Below are positions 8,409 through 15,901 of a DNA stretch of 22,226 nucleotides, in pieces; position 1 is the stretch's first letter; every line of letters begins with the position of its first letter. A program made the position numbers and the translations under genes. Location: assembly GCA_044433365.1 (NCBI GenBank), contig JAWXTR010000044.1, positions 1-22,226 on the forward strand, written 5' to 3'. Source of the stretch: CAMQVM01 sp044433365. Lineage in GTDB: Bacteria; Bacteroidota; Bacteroidia; Bacteroidales; Rikenellaceae. The notes beneath the pieces were generated by a model that was not told the DNA's origin, did no database searches, and worked only from the letters and a program-made list of their open reading frames with translations.

Positions 8409-8439
8409 CAAAGATAATTAATATTTTTTTAATATCAAA
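8409..8439 (-). promoter_or_regulatory. metK promoter
   Basis: On the minus strand TTTG (8436-8439), 19 bases, then TATCTTTG (8409-8416): a full match to the Bacteroidota -33/-7 pattern. Transcription would start near 8402, immediately before the candidate riboswitch core. Confidence 0.7.
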
Positions 8440-8475
8440 TTTTTGTGGATAAAATTATATGTTAATAGAAAGAAA

Positions 8476-8508
8476 TAGCCCACGTTACAAACAACATAAC
8501 GTGGGCTA
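8476..8508 (-). terminator. Terminator of gdhA
   Basis: TAGCCCACGTTA (8476-8487) and TAACGTGGGCTA (8497-8508) form a perfect 12-bp stem with a 9-base loop. On the minus strand it is followed by TTTCTTTC. It lies about 25 bases after the gdhA stop and before the metK promoter, so the two genes are separate units. Confidence 0.75.
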
Positions 8509-8532
8509 AAATATTGTGGTTTAGTGTTTTGA

Positions 8533-9888
8533 CTAAACAAATCCTTGCTCAATCATAGCGTTAGCAACTTTAATAAAGCCACCAATATTGGCACCTTTAA
8601 CATAATTTACAAAGTCGCCATCTTCTGTGCCATATTCAACGCAAGTAGCATGAATATTTCGCATAATTGTAGATAGTTTTTCGTCAACTTCGGCTTTAGT
8701 CCAACCGTAGCGAAGAGAGTTTTGCGACATTTCAAGACCAGAAGTAGCAACTCCACCAGCATTAGCCGCTTTACCTGGAGCAAACAAGATTTGACTCTCG
8801 ATAAATAGATGTACCGCCTCTGGAGTAGATGGCATATTTGCACCCTCACCAACACAAAAACAACCTCCGTCAAGAAGTTTTTGAGCGTCTGAGCCGTCAA
8901 GTTCATTTTGAGTAGCACATGGAAGAGCAATATCACATTTTACACCCCAAGGACGCTCTCCTGCAAAATATTGAGCAGAAGGGTAGCGTTCAACATACTC
9001 AGAAATACGACCTCTAAATACATTTTTTAAATCTTTGATATATTCTAATTTTTCAGAGTCAATACCATCAGCATCATATATATAACCAGATGAATCTGAA
9101 GCAGTAACAACCTTTGCTCCAAACTCTAAACACTTCTCGATAGCATATTGAGCTACATTACCACTTCCAGAAACAGTAACAGTTTTGCCCTCAAATGTTT
9201 TACCTACACGTGTAAGCATTTCACGTACAAAATAGCATAGTCCATAGCCTGTAGCCTCTGGACGAAGCAAGCTACCGCCCCAAGCTAATCCTTTACCTGT
9301 TAAAGTACCCGTAAACTCATTGCGTAGGCGTTTGTATTGACCATACATAAATCCAATCTCACGACCACCAACTCCAATATCACCAGCAGGAATATCGGTA
9401 TCGGCACCAATATGGCGTTGTAGTTCAGTCATAAATGACTGACAGAAACGCATCACCTCAGCATCTGATTTACCTTTTGGGTGGAAATCCGACCCTCCTT
9501 TACCACCACCCATAGGAAGAGTTGTAAGACTATTTTTAAAAGTTTGCTCGAAAGCTAAGAACTTAAGAATACTTAAATTTACAGACGAGTGGAAGCGAAT
9601 ACCACCCTTATAAGGACCAATTGCGCTATTGTTTTGAACTCTAAAACCACGATTAATCTCTAATTCGCCATTATCACGAGTCCAAGGTACTCGAAACATA
9701 ATAACTCTTTCAGGCTCTGCAATACGCTCCAAAATTTTCATACTCTGCATAATAGGATTTTCAAGGATATAGCCTGCAACATTCTCTGCCACCTCTCTTA
9801 CCGCTTGGTGAAACTCTTTTTCACCCGGATTTTTGCTTTCGATACGAGCCATAAAATCCTCTACATACTTTTGTTTTTCTTTTTCCAT
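8533..9888 (-). CDS. gdhA: NADP-type glutamate dehydrogenase
   Basis: The 451-residue product is a hexameric-type (about 450 aa) glutamate dehydrogenase, which joins ammonium to 2-oxoglutarate with NAD(P)H. The catalytic N-terminal domain shows GPYKGGIRF (91-99, Lys94 substrate site), PMGGGKGGSDF (125-135, Lys130 catalytic) and PAGDIGVGGRE (167-177, Asp170). The Rossmann domain has VSGSGNVAQ (239-247). The second strand ends at SDSSG (264-268), where a small residue rather than Asp at the first position favours NADP; cofactor choice is inferred. A hairpin repeat begins only 16 bases before the ATG, so the leader or promoter must involve it. A strong terminator follows. Confidence 0.96.
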   Translation of the reverse strand: MEKEKQKYVEDFMARIESKNPGEKEFHQAVREVAENVAGYILENPIMQSMKILERIAEPERVIMFRVPWTRDNGELEINRGFRVQNNSAIGPYKGGIRFHSSVNLSILKFLAFEQTFKNSLTTLPMGGGKGGSDFHPKGKSDAEVMRFCQSFMTELQRHIGADTDIPAGDIGVGGREIGFMYGQYKRLRNEFTGTLTGKGLAWGGSLLRPEATGYGLCYFVREMLTRVGKTFEGKTVTVSGSGNVAQYAIEKCLEFGAKVVTASDSSGYIYDADGIDSEKLEYIKDLKNVFRGRISEYVERYPSAQYFAGERPWGVKCDIALPCATQNELDGSDAQKLLDGGCFCVGEGANMPSTPEAVHLFIESQILFAPGKAANAGGVATSGLEMSQNSLRYGWTKAEVDEKLSTIMRNIHATCVEYGTEDGDFVNYVKGANIGGFIKVANAMIEQGFV

Positions 9889-9904
9889 TTTTACGATTAT
9901 ATTT

Positions 9905-10069
9905 AGGGAACTTCTAAAAACTGACTTTCGGAGCTTTTCCGTTTTAAGGCTTCACCTTTGGATTTTGCTACTTATGGCGGTAGGAGCCACTACAGCCATA
10001 AGTAGCAAAATCCAAATCTAAAGCCTTAAAACAAAAAATCTCTCAAAACCCAGAATTTAGAACTTCCCT
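9905..10069. repeat. 165-bp hairpin-bearing form of the 39-bp family
   Basis: The ends AGGGAACTTCTAAAA (from 9905) and TTTAGAACTTCCCT (to 10069) match the two arms of the 39-bp family. Between them is a long hairpin, 9942-10031: TTTTAAGGCTT pairs with AAGCCTTAAAA, then TTTGGATTTTGCTACTTATG pairs with CATAAGTAGCAAAATCCAAA, separated only by a 4-base mismatch, and the top is GGC/GCC plus GTAG/CTAC around GAGCCA. It lies between the gdhA start and any upstream promoter. A 62-codon open frame across it is an accident of the palindrome. Confidence 0.75.
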
Positions 10070-10484
10070 TTAGTTTGTTTTTGAAAATTTCTAAAACTAG
10101 GGGGAGTTATAAATCCACAGTTATAAAACTCGCAAGATTTATGATCTAGTTTCTGCTATAAGAAATTTACCATTTTTATCTCAATTTCCAAAAATAATAA
10201 ATAAACCTGTAAAATACAATTTTTTGATGATATTCTGATTCATTTTGTGACAAATTTAACAAATTATTAAAATTTATATTAATTATAATCAAATTACAAC
10301 GATATTTATACAATTAGATTTTTAATATTTAACTCGAAATCTTATGTGCCAATTTTTTTGTTCAAAAAAGATGCCTATAACATAGAAAGATTATATAGGT
10401 TTTTGGTATAAAATTTTTATTTAAATGGTTTTTGTAGATAATAATTAATAGTAGATTATTTTGTGATAAAAATTATTTTCTTAA

Positions 10485-10518
10485 TTTGGTCATTTCACTA
10501 AATATATATGTACCTTTG
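10485..10518 (+). promoter_or_regulatory. Promoter of the M28 peptidase gene
   Basis: TTTG (10485-10488), 22 bases, then TACCTTTG (10511-10518), 26 bases before the ATG. Both boxes match the Bacteroidota consensus, with spacing at the long end of the usual range. Confidence 0.6.
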
Positions 10519-10544
10519 CGTCAAAATAATTAAACTAATAAAAG

Positions 10545-11525
10545 ATGAAAAAACAACTTACTTTATTATTGCTTTTATTGTCGACTGCCACTTTTGCGCA
10601 AAACACACTAAAAAGCAACTTCGAAAAACACGTATCAACTCTATCTTCTGTTGAATTTGAAGGACGTTTTCCTCAAACTAAAGGAGATACTTTAGCTGTA
10701 AACTACATTGTAGGTGAGCTTAAAAAAATTCCACATGTAGAGCTAATGGGAAATGAGGGTTTACAAGTTTTTGCTGACTCTGCTCGTCGTGTAATCTTCA
10801 CAAATCCTAAGAAAAAACTTAAAGAGGGTGAAAAACCAGAGTATAGAGTAGAAAAATACCCTATCAAAACATTTAATGTAGTATCTCGAATTAATGCACT
10901 TCCAGAAAATAATCCTAATGGTGAATCAATCATTATTGGTGCTCACTACGACCACATGGGTATCAAGCCTAACCGTGAGGGTAAAGTAGTTCTTTTTGCT
11001 GGTGCTGATGATAACGCCTCTGGTACTGCATTTGTAATTGAGTATGCACGTGAAATCTCAAAAATTAGAGATTTACTAAAACGTGATGTAATTTTTGTAT
11101 GTTTTGGTGCCGAAGAACAAGGTTTATTGGGTTCTAAATATTATGCTCAAAATCCTCTTCATGATCAATCAAAATCTACTCTTATGGTAAACTTCGATAT
11201 GACAGGTAGAATGATTAAAAAAGGTATTACAGTTCGTGGTTTAGGATGTGCTGTTGAAGCTCCGCAGCTTATCGCTTCACTTCCTAACAAAGATGAGCTT
11301 GACCTTATCTGGGAGTTCCGCACAAGTGGTCCAACTGATTACGGTTCATTCTATTTAGAAGGCGTTCCAGCATTCTCTTTCTCTACACGTCTACACCCAG
11401 ATTATCACACAGAACGTGATACAATGGAGATTATCAATTTAGACGGTATGGTAATGTTATTTGACTACGTAAAAACTTTAGTTAACCGTTTTGCATTGGA
11501 AGATGCTCATTTAACATATAAATAG
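10545..11525 (+). CDS. Secreted M28-family zinc aminopeptidase
   Basis: The 326-residue protein has a signal peptide (MKKQLTLLLLLLSTATFAQ, likely cut near residue 19) and an M28 (aminopeptidase Y/S-like) zinc peptidase domain. Visible ligands are His134 in GAHYDHMG, the bridging Asp155 in AGADDNASG, the catalytic pair Glu190-Glu191 in FGAEEQGLLGS, Asp218 in VNFDMTGR, and His288 in PDYHTERDT. All expected residues are present. It probably trims N-terminal amino acids from peptides in the periplasm or outside the cell, fitting peptide-based nutrition; substrate preference is not visible. It has its own promoter and a strong terminator, so it is a single-gene unit. Confidence 0.92.
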   Translation: MKKQLTLLLLLLSTATFAQNTLKSNFEKHVSTLSSVEFEGRFPQTKGDTLAVNYIVGELKKIPHVELMGNEGLQVFADSARRVIFTNPKKKLKEGEKPEYRVEKYPIKTFNVVSRINALPENNPNGESIIIGAHYDHMGIKPNREGKVVLFAGADDNASGTAFVIEYAREISKIRDLLKRDVIFVCFGAEEQGLLGSKYYAQNPLHDQSKSTLMVNFDMTGRMIKKGITVRGLGCAVEAPQLIASLPNKDELDLIWEFRTSGPTDYGSFYLEGVPAFSFSTRLHPDYHTERDTMEIINLDGMVMLFDYVKTLVNRFALEDAHLTYK

Positions 11526-11583
11526 AGAGTTTTATTGGTAAATTTAAAGTAATTTATATTTAAATAATAATTGGTAGTGTTGT

Positions 11584-11621
11584 CTGCTAAAAGCTTTAGG
11601 GCTTTTAGCAGATTTTTTTTT
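11584..11621 (+). terminator. Strong rho-independent terminator after the M28 gene
   Basis: CTGCTAAAAGC (11584-11594) and GCTTTTAGCAG (11601-11611) form a perfect 11-bp stem with a 6-base loop, followed by A and nine T (11613-11621). There is no T-run on the other strand, so it acts on + strand transcription. Confidence 0.9.
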
Positions 11622-11668
11622 AGTATAGGTGATTAGAAATTATGGTATTTCGTCAAAACCCCTAGTCT

Positions 11669-12409
11669 CTAATCTCTAAAAAACCACTCTTTGACTAAAT
11701 TAAAATACTTCTCAGAGAAAAACTCGTTATCAGCTTTTTTATAACGTTTTTCTGTAAATACTTGAGCTAGGTTTTCAACTCCATTATCTTTAACAAACTG
11801 CTTCATCTCCTCTAATGCCTCTTTTTCGCTCCAAATTTCGACTATCTTTTCGTCGGTATAATCAGTATACTTTTGGTAGTGCACAACGCCATCTAAAGGC
11901 AATCTATCGACACGCTCAGGTGATTCATCGGCATAGCCCACAACAAGGGTAGTAATAGGCACTACTCCTTTAGGAAGTTCTAAAACATCAATAATCTCTT
12001 TGGCATTATAAGTGGTGGTTCCGAGATAGCAAATTCCTAAGCCTAAATGTTCTGCTTCGAGGGCGAAATTTTGAGCAGCTATGGTGGTATCTATAGCCGA
12101 AGATACAAACCAACCAAAATTATCATATCCAGCCTCAGCATTGGATAATTTACACCAATGGTTAAATCGGTTTATATCAGCACAGAAAGTTACAACCATT
12201 GGAGAGCTTTTTACGCATGGTTGATTAAAGTGACAAGGCGATAGTTTTTCGATAATATCTCTATCGGTTGAAATTATTATCGAATACATCTGCATATTTC
12301 CAGTAGATGACCCACGAGAGGCTGCCGCTACCATTTTTTTGACTTTAAATTGCTCAATTTGAGTAGGTTTGAACTTTCGTATTGAGCGATGAGCAAAAAT
12401 TGTATTCAT
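11669..12409 (-). CDS. Nitroreductase-family FMN oxidoreductase (NfsA/FRP-like)
   Basis: The 246-residue protein has the NfsA/flavin-reductase arrangement: HRSIRKF near the N-terminus (7-13) for FMN phosphate binding, a Ser-rich SSTGNMQMYS loop (about 34-43), GICYLGT (about 126-132) beside the flavin, VVGYADE (about 154-160), and a long helical C-terminal extension after about residue 180. Enzymes of this group pass electrons from NAD(P)H to flavins, quinones or nitro compounds in the cytoplasm; the natural substrate is unknown here. A TATCTTTG box lies 25 bases upstream of the ATG. It converges on the M28 gene. Confidence 0.88.
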   Translation of the reverse strand: MNTIFAHRSIRKFKPTQIEQFKVKKMVAAASRGSSTGNMQMYSIIISTDRDIIEKLSPCHFNQPCVKSSPMVVTFCADINRFNHWCKLSNAEAGYDNFGWFVSSAIDTTIAAQNFALEAEHLGLGICYLGTTTYNAKEIIDVLELPKGVVPITTLVVGYADESPERVDRLPLDGVVHYQKYTDYTDEKIVEIWSEKEALEEMKQFVKDNGVENLAQVFTEKRYKKADNEFFSEKYFNLVKEWFFRD

Positions 12410-12433
12410 AATCTAAATTGTTAAAATTTTCAC

Positions 12434-12441
12434 CAAAGATA
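12434..12441 (-). promoter_or_regulatory. -7 box of the nitroreductase gene
   Basis: TATCTTTG on the minus strand matches TAnnTTTG and is identical to the metK -7 box. No TTTG was found at the expected -33 spacing. Confidence 0.4.
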
Positions 12442-12540
12442 AATAAATATGTGGTTAAATAAAAAAAGTTTTAATTTTAGGGAAAAAATTATTATAATTG
12501 CACTATAAAAACAATAGGGTGTAGCCCTTAAAATTATACA

Positions 12541-12579
12541 AGGGAACTTCAAAAATTTCTCAAAATTTTGAACTCCCCT
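12541..12579 (-). repeat. 39-bp palindromic repeat, inverted copy
   Basis: Read on the minus strand it runs AGGGGAGTTCAAAATTTTGA to ATTTTTGAAGTTCCCT, closely matching 12931-12969. Together the two copies bracket the acidic-protein gene in inverted orientation. Confidence 0.75.
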
Positions 12580-12618
12580 ACAAAATAAAATTTATATAAA
12601 ACAACATTTTAATTTTTA

Positions 12619-12930
12619 ATGAAAACAACTAAAGATTTTCAACCTAAATCAAGCAAATCGGTAAGGGAAGATGATTTGATGAGAAAAGCTGCAAAGCTAA
12701 GTCCAATTAAAAAGAGCGGAAAAGATAAACATAGAATGTTTTCTGCAAGTGAAGATGATGAAGATGATGAATTTTTAATTCCGCATCACAAAGAGTCGAT
12801 TCTCGACTTCTTCGACGATGATGAAGATTACGAAGAAGAGTTCGATGAAGATGATGTATTTGATGGTGAAGATTATGATGACGATGAGTTCGATGAGGAT
12901 GAAGAGTTTGATGATGATGAGGAAGATTAA
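12619..12930 (+). CDS. Small charge-polarised acidic protein, 103 aa
   Basis: The first 40 residues are basic and Ser/Lys-rich (SSKSVREDD, KLSPIKKSGKDKHRM). Residues 44-103 are almost entirely Asp and Glu with Phe and Tyr at intervals. No signal peptide, membrane segment or known domain is visible. The acidic tail is encoded by runs of GAT and GAA codons, a microsatellite-like stretch prone to length change. Such tails occur in proteins that mask nucleic-acid-binding or basic partners, but no role can be assigned. It may be first in a + strand series with the alpha/beta hydrolase (92-base gap) and sulfatase. The 39-bp repeat starts immediately after its stop codon. A reverse-strand frame over the same bases is a shadow. 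Confidence 0.7.
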   Translation: MKTTKDFQPKSSKSVREDDLMRKAAKLSPIKKSGKDKHRMFSASEDDEDDEFLIPHHKESILDFFDDDEDYEEEFDEDDVFDGEDYDDDEFDEDEEFDDDEED

Positions 12931-12969
12931 AGGGGAGTTCTGGATTTTGAGAGATTTTAGAAGTTCCCT
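12931..12969 (+). repeat. 39-bp palindromic repeat, type copy
   Basis: AGGGGAGTTCT (12931-12941) pairs with AGAAGTTCCCT (12959-12969) through 11 positions with one G.G mismatch and one G.T pair. The loop contains ATTTTGAGAGATTTT. It starts at the base after the TAA stop of the acidic-protein gene. There is no T-run, so it is not a normal terminator. At least seven related sites occur in the window, all between genes or at gene ends. Confidence 0.8.
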
Positions 12970-12987
12970 AAAGATAGACAATAAAAT

Positions 12988-13008
12988 AGGGGAGTTCAAA
13001 AACTTTCC
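12988..13008 (+). repeat. Short hairpin copy of the 39-bp family
   Basis: AGGGGAGTTC matches the left arm of the family; GGGGAGTT pairs with AACTTTCC (two G.T pairs) around a CAAA loop. It lies 14 bases before the alpha/beta hydrolase start. Confidence 0.5.
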
Positions 13009-13022
13009 GTAAATAATAATTA

Positions 13023-13817
13023 ATGGAAAAATTTGTAATGGCAGGTGATACTGCTGTTCGCTATCGTGATGTAGGCATAGGTGATAGAGCCATACTGCTT
13101 ATACACGGCTATTTATGCTCGTTAGAGGTGTGGGACGACTTTGCTGGAATGCTTGGCAAGGAGTATAGAGTAATAAGTTTTGATGTTCCAGGTCATGGAA
13201 TTTCGGAGGTTAAAGGCGAAATTCACACTATGGAGTTTATTGCTGACACTATTGCTGCACTGCTTCAAAAAATCGAAGTTGAGAAGGTAGATGTAGTTGG
13301 GCACTCAATGGGCGGTTATATTGCCTTAGCATTTGCCAAAAAATATGAGCAAATGTGCAGTTCTATAGCTCTTTTTCACTCTCATCCAAATTGCGATAGC
13401 GAGGAGAAAAAGGCTGATAGAAAGCGAGAAATCGAGATTATAAAATCTGGACGTAAAGAGCTTTTAACCACTCGAAACCCCTCACGTGGCTTTGCAAAGC
13501 ATAATAGAAAGCGACTTATAGCCGCAATCGACGAACTTTCAGAGCAGGCAATGCTTACAGAGGACGAGGGAATAATAGCACTACTCAACGGAATGGCACA
13601 AAAAGAGGATATGAGCCAGTTTTTAAAAGAGTCAGCTCTTAGACAGCTCTTTGTTTACGGTATGCACGACGAAATTTTCCCTGTAGAGTATGCAAAACAG
13701 TTAGCTGATAACAATCCGCAAGCCACAATTGCATGGCTACAGGAGTCGGCACACATGGGTTTTATCGAAGAGCCTCAAAAAACGCTAGAGATATTAAAAG
13801 AGTTCTTAAATAACTAA
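13023..13817 (+). CDS. Alpha/beta hydrolase
   Basis: The 264-residue protein has the alpha/beta-hydrolase fold. LLIHGY (25-30) supplies the oxyanion-hole His-Gly, FDVPGHG (53-59) follows, and VGHSMGG (92-98) is the nucleophile elbow with Ser95. GMHDEIFP gives Asp216, and SAHMGF gives His244, so the triad Ser-Asp-His is complete. A helical lid covers about residues 120-200. It has no signal peptide and should be cytoplasmic. It could be an esterase, lipase-like or C-C hydrolase; sequence alone does not decide. Repeats of the 39-bp family lie on both sides, and no separate promoter was seen, so it may be read from upstream. Confidence 0.88.
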   Translation: MEKFVMAGDTAVRYRDVGIGDRAILLIHGYLCSLEVWDDFAGMLGKEYRVISFDVPGHGISEVKGEIHTMEFIADTIAALLQKIEVEKVDVVGHSMGGYIALAFAKKYEQMCSSIALFHSHPNCDSEEKKADRKREIEIIKSGRKELLTTRNPSRGFAKHNRKRLIAAIDELSEQAMLTEDEGIIALLNGMAQKEDMSQFLKESALRQLFVYGMHDEIFPVEYAKQLADNNPQATIAWLQESAHMGFIEEPQKTLEILKEFLNN

Positions 13818-13833
13818 CGGGAACTTCTAAAAT
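13818..13833 (-). repeat. Half copy of the 39-bp family after a stop codon
   Basis: CGGGAACTTCTAAAAT directly follows the alpha/beta hydrolase TAA. It matches one arm of the family, and no second arm was found. Confidence 0.5.
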
Positions 13834-13856
13834 CCGATGATTTAAACCTCGAAATC

Positions 13857-13886
13857 AATAGATTGCCAATTAATTGGCAATCTATT
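13857..13886. promoter_or_regulatory. Perfect 30-bp palindrome before the sulfatase gene
   Basis: AATAGATTGCCAATT (13857-13871) is followed directly by its exact reverse complement (13872-13886), then TTTAAAA. It lies 16 bases upstream of the sulfatase ATG and 39 bases after the hydrolase stop. It could be an operator for a dimeric regulator or a hairpin acting as terminator or leader structure; the short T-run makes a pure terminator less convincing. Confidence 0.6.
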
Positions 13887-13902
13887 TTAAAACCAACTTA
13901 AA

Positions 13903-15729
13903 ATGAACAATTTCCCAACTAAAACTATTCTATCAATAGTTGCTATCAGCGGTATATCTATTCCAATTTTTGCAGCTCAAAGCAGTAAAAATAGTGAACG
14001 TAGCGAAACTACAAAAAAACTTAATGTAATTATTATAATGTCAGACGACCAAGGTTATGCCGATGTTGAACATGCTGGTAATCCATACATTAAAACCCCG
14101 AATCTTAACAAATTACAAGCCGAAAGCCTCTATTTTGACAATTTCCATACCGCAACTACAAGTGCTCCGACACGCTCAGGGTTGATGACTGGTCGAAACT
14201 GCAATGCAGTAGGAGTTTGGCACACTATTAACGGTCGTTCGATACTTACAGACGATGATTATACCCTAGCAAATGCCTTTAAAGATAGCGGATATGCCAC
14301 AGCGATGTATGGTAAATGGCACCTTGGCGATAACTATCCTGCACGCCCTTTTGATAAGGGTTTTGACGATGTACTTTGGCTAAAAGGGGGTGGAATAGGG
14401 CAAATTCCCGACTATTGGGGTAACACATACTTCGAAGATACATACTTTAGAAAAACTGTAGCCGAAAAACAACATGGCTACTGCACTGATGTGTGGTTTT
14501 CAGAGACAGAGCGATTTGTCACTGAAAATCAAAACAATCCTTTCTTCTGCTATCTTGCCCTTAATGCACCTCATGGACCATTTAATGTAGACGAGAAGTA
14601 TGTTGCACCTTATCGCAATAATCCAAATATTCCCGACCCATGCTATTATGGTATGATTACAAATATCGACGATAATATTGGTAAATTAATGTCGCTTCTT
14701 GAGCGTCTCGACCTTGACGAAAACACCGTAGTGCTATATTTTGGCGATAATGGCACCTCTGCAGGTGTGGTACAAGATAAAGATGGCAATAAGCTAAAAG
14801 GTTATGATGGTGGATTAAGAGGGAAAAAGGGTTCGAACTTCGAGGGAGGACACCGCCAAGCGATGATAATGCACCTACCAAACCGCTCAGCCCAGAAAAT
14901 AGAGGCTCTAACTGCCTATATAGATATTATGCCAACTATGATTTCACTCTGCAACCTCACCCCAAAACAGGAGGTGAAAATGGAGGGTATAGATTTTCTT
15001 GCCGACGACTATACTGGTATAGATAGAACGTTTGTGATTGATACCCAACGACGTGAGCATCTACAAAAATACAAACAGTCGTGCGTAGCAAAAAATGATT
15101 GGCGACTAATTAATGGAAAACAGCTCTATCACCTTAAAGCCGACCGCCGTCAACAAAAAGATATTTCAGCGCAATATCCTACTGTTGTTGCCCAGCTGCA
15201 AGCAGAATATGAAAAGTGGTGGGAATTAGCATCTGAGCGTGAAAACGAGCTTAGCTATATCCCTGTAGTGGCTCCAAGTGAGGAAAAAGTTGAGATTACT
15301 AGCATGGATCTACACGATGATGATAATAACAAAAATGTATGGAATCAAGATTTAGTTCGCTCTGATACCTACCCCTCAAAAACAGGCTATTGGGCTATAA
15401 GCGTAGAGAAAAGTGATAGTTTTGATATAGATTTATACCGCTGGGCACCAGAATCGGGTTTAGCAATTAACGCTACAGCACCCAAAGGACGTTACATCCC
15501 AAATGGTAGCGATTATGTAGAGTATAAAGGTCTATCAAACATTGTAGAGGTCAAACTTATGCTCGACAACAAAGTGTTAGCTACAGTCAAAAACCCCGAT
15601 CTATCCAAGCAATCCATATCGTTTAAAGATGTAAAACTCCCAAAAGGCAATCACACCTTCAAAGCAATCCTAACCGACAGCAACCAAAGAGAATTTTCTG
15701 CTTGGTATGTTGGCTTTGCTCTGAATTAG
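13903..15729 (+). CDS. Secreted Ser-type arylsulfatase-family sulfatase (S1)
   Basis: The 608-residue protein has an N-terminal export signal (about residues 1-25) and an S1-family formylglycine sulfatase domain to about residue 450. It shows IIMSDDQGYAD with Asp48-Asp49 as metal ligands, TTSAPTRSGLMTGR with Ser87 as the residue converted to formylglycine (S-x-P-x-R), GKWHLGD (Lys138, His140), NAPHGPF (His224) and FGDNGT (Asp282, Asn283). It removes sulfate esters, probably from glycans, outside the cytoplasm. Ser at the active site implies an anaerobic radical-SAM maturase encoded elsewhere. A beta-rich C-terminal part (about 460-608) lies outside the core and may bind sugar. The substrate is unknown. 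The nearby glycoside hydrolase is 11 kb away and not linked. Confidence 0.92.
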   Translation: MNNFPTKTILSIVAISGISIPIFAAQSSKNSERSETTKKLNVIIIMSDDQGYADVEHAGNPYIKTPNLNKLQAESLYFDNFHTATTSAPTRSGLMTGRNCNAVGVWHTINGRSILTDDDYTLANAFKDSGYATAMYGKWHLGDNYPARPFDKGFDDVLWLKGGGIGQIPDYWGNTYFEDTYFRKTVAEKQHGYCTDVWFSETERFVTENQNNPFFCYLALNAPHGPFNVDEKYVAPYRNNPNIPDPCYYGMITNIDDNIGKLMSLLERLDLDENTVVLYFGDNGTSAGVVQDKDGNKLKGYDGGLRGKKGSNFEGGHRQAMIMHLPNRSAQKIEALTAYIDIMPTMISLCNLTPKQEVKMEGIDFLADDYTGIDRTFVIDTQRREHLQKYKQSCVAKNDWRLINGKQLYHLKADRRQQKDISAQYPTVVAQLQAEYEKWWELASERENELSYIPVVAPSEEKVEITSMDLHDDDNNKNVWNQDLVRSDTYPSKTGYWAISVEKSDSFDIDLYRWAPESGLAINATAPKGRYIPNGSDYVEYKGLSNIVEVKLMLDNKVLATVKNPDLSKQSISFKDVKLPKGNHTFKAILTDSNQREFSAWYVGFALN

Positions 15730-15885
15730 AAGAGGTTTGAGATGGATAAAGATAAAGAGAAATTCTAAAAATAGAATAAAATAAATGGTTAAACTCCTTT
15801 GTTGGCATTTTTAATAAAAATTCTTAAAAGATTTAAAATTTTCACTAAAATAGGCTTTTTTATAAATGATATTACTAAAAATTTA

Positions 15886-15893
15886 TATCTTTG
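15886..15893 (+). promoter_or_regulatory. Candidate -7 box for the hsd operon
   Basis: TATCTTTG matches TAnnTTTG. Transcription would start near 15900, almost exactly at the first base of the 167-bp element, giving hsdM a leader of about 225 bases. No matching -33 box was found, so support is partial. The box is not present beside the other element copies. Confidence 0.45.
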
Positions 15894-15901
15894 TTGTGTT
15901 T

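Larger units (their letters stand above)
9889..10544. other. 656-base divergent intergenic region
   Basis: Between gdhA (-) and the M28 peptidase gene (+) lie the 165-bp hairpin repeat (9905-10069) and the M28 promoter (10485-10518). The stretch 10075-10480 is very AT-rich, with no supported gene. Minus-strand TAnnTTTG matches occur at 10013-10020 (TAGATTTG) and 10189-10196 (TATTTTTG); either could serve gdhA, but such matches are frequent in sequence this AT-rich. Confidence 0.6.

Noticed and set aside
9833..10021. 62-codon + strand open frame
   Set aside because: It crosses the gdhA start and the hairpin repeat; it exists because the palindrome lacks stops in that frame.
10075..10480. Possible small RNA gene in the AT-rich gap
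   Set aside because: No promoter-terminator pair or conserved-looking fold could be supported.
12775..12999. Reverse-strand and +2 open frames over the acidic gene
   Set aside because: GAT/GAA repeats are open in several frames. The Asp/Glu-rich frame has a sensible start and a basic N-terminus; the others give only Ile/Leu or Met/Lys runs.
12931..13008. Two close short repeats as a CRISPR or tandem array
   Set aside because: Only two imperfect copies with irregular spacing, no spacers of fixed length and no cas genes nearby.
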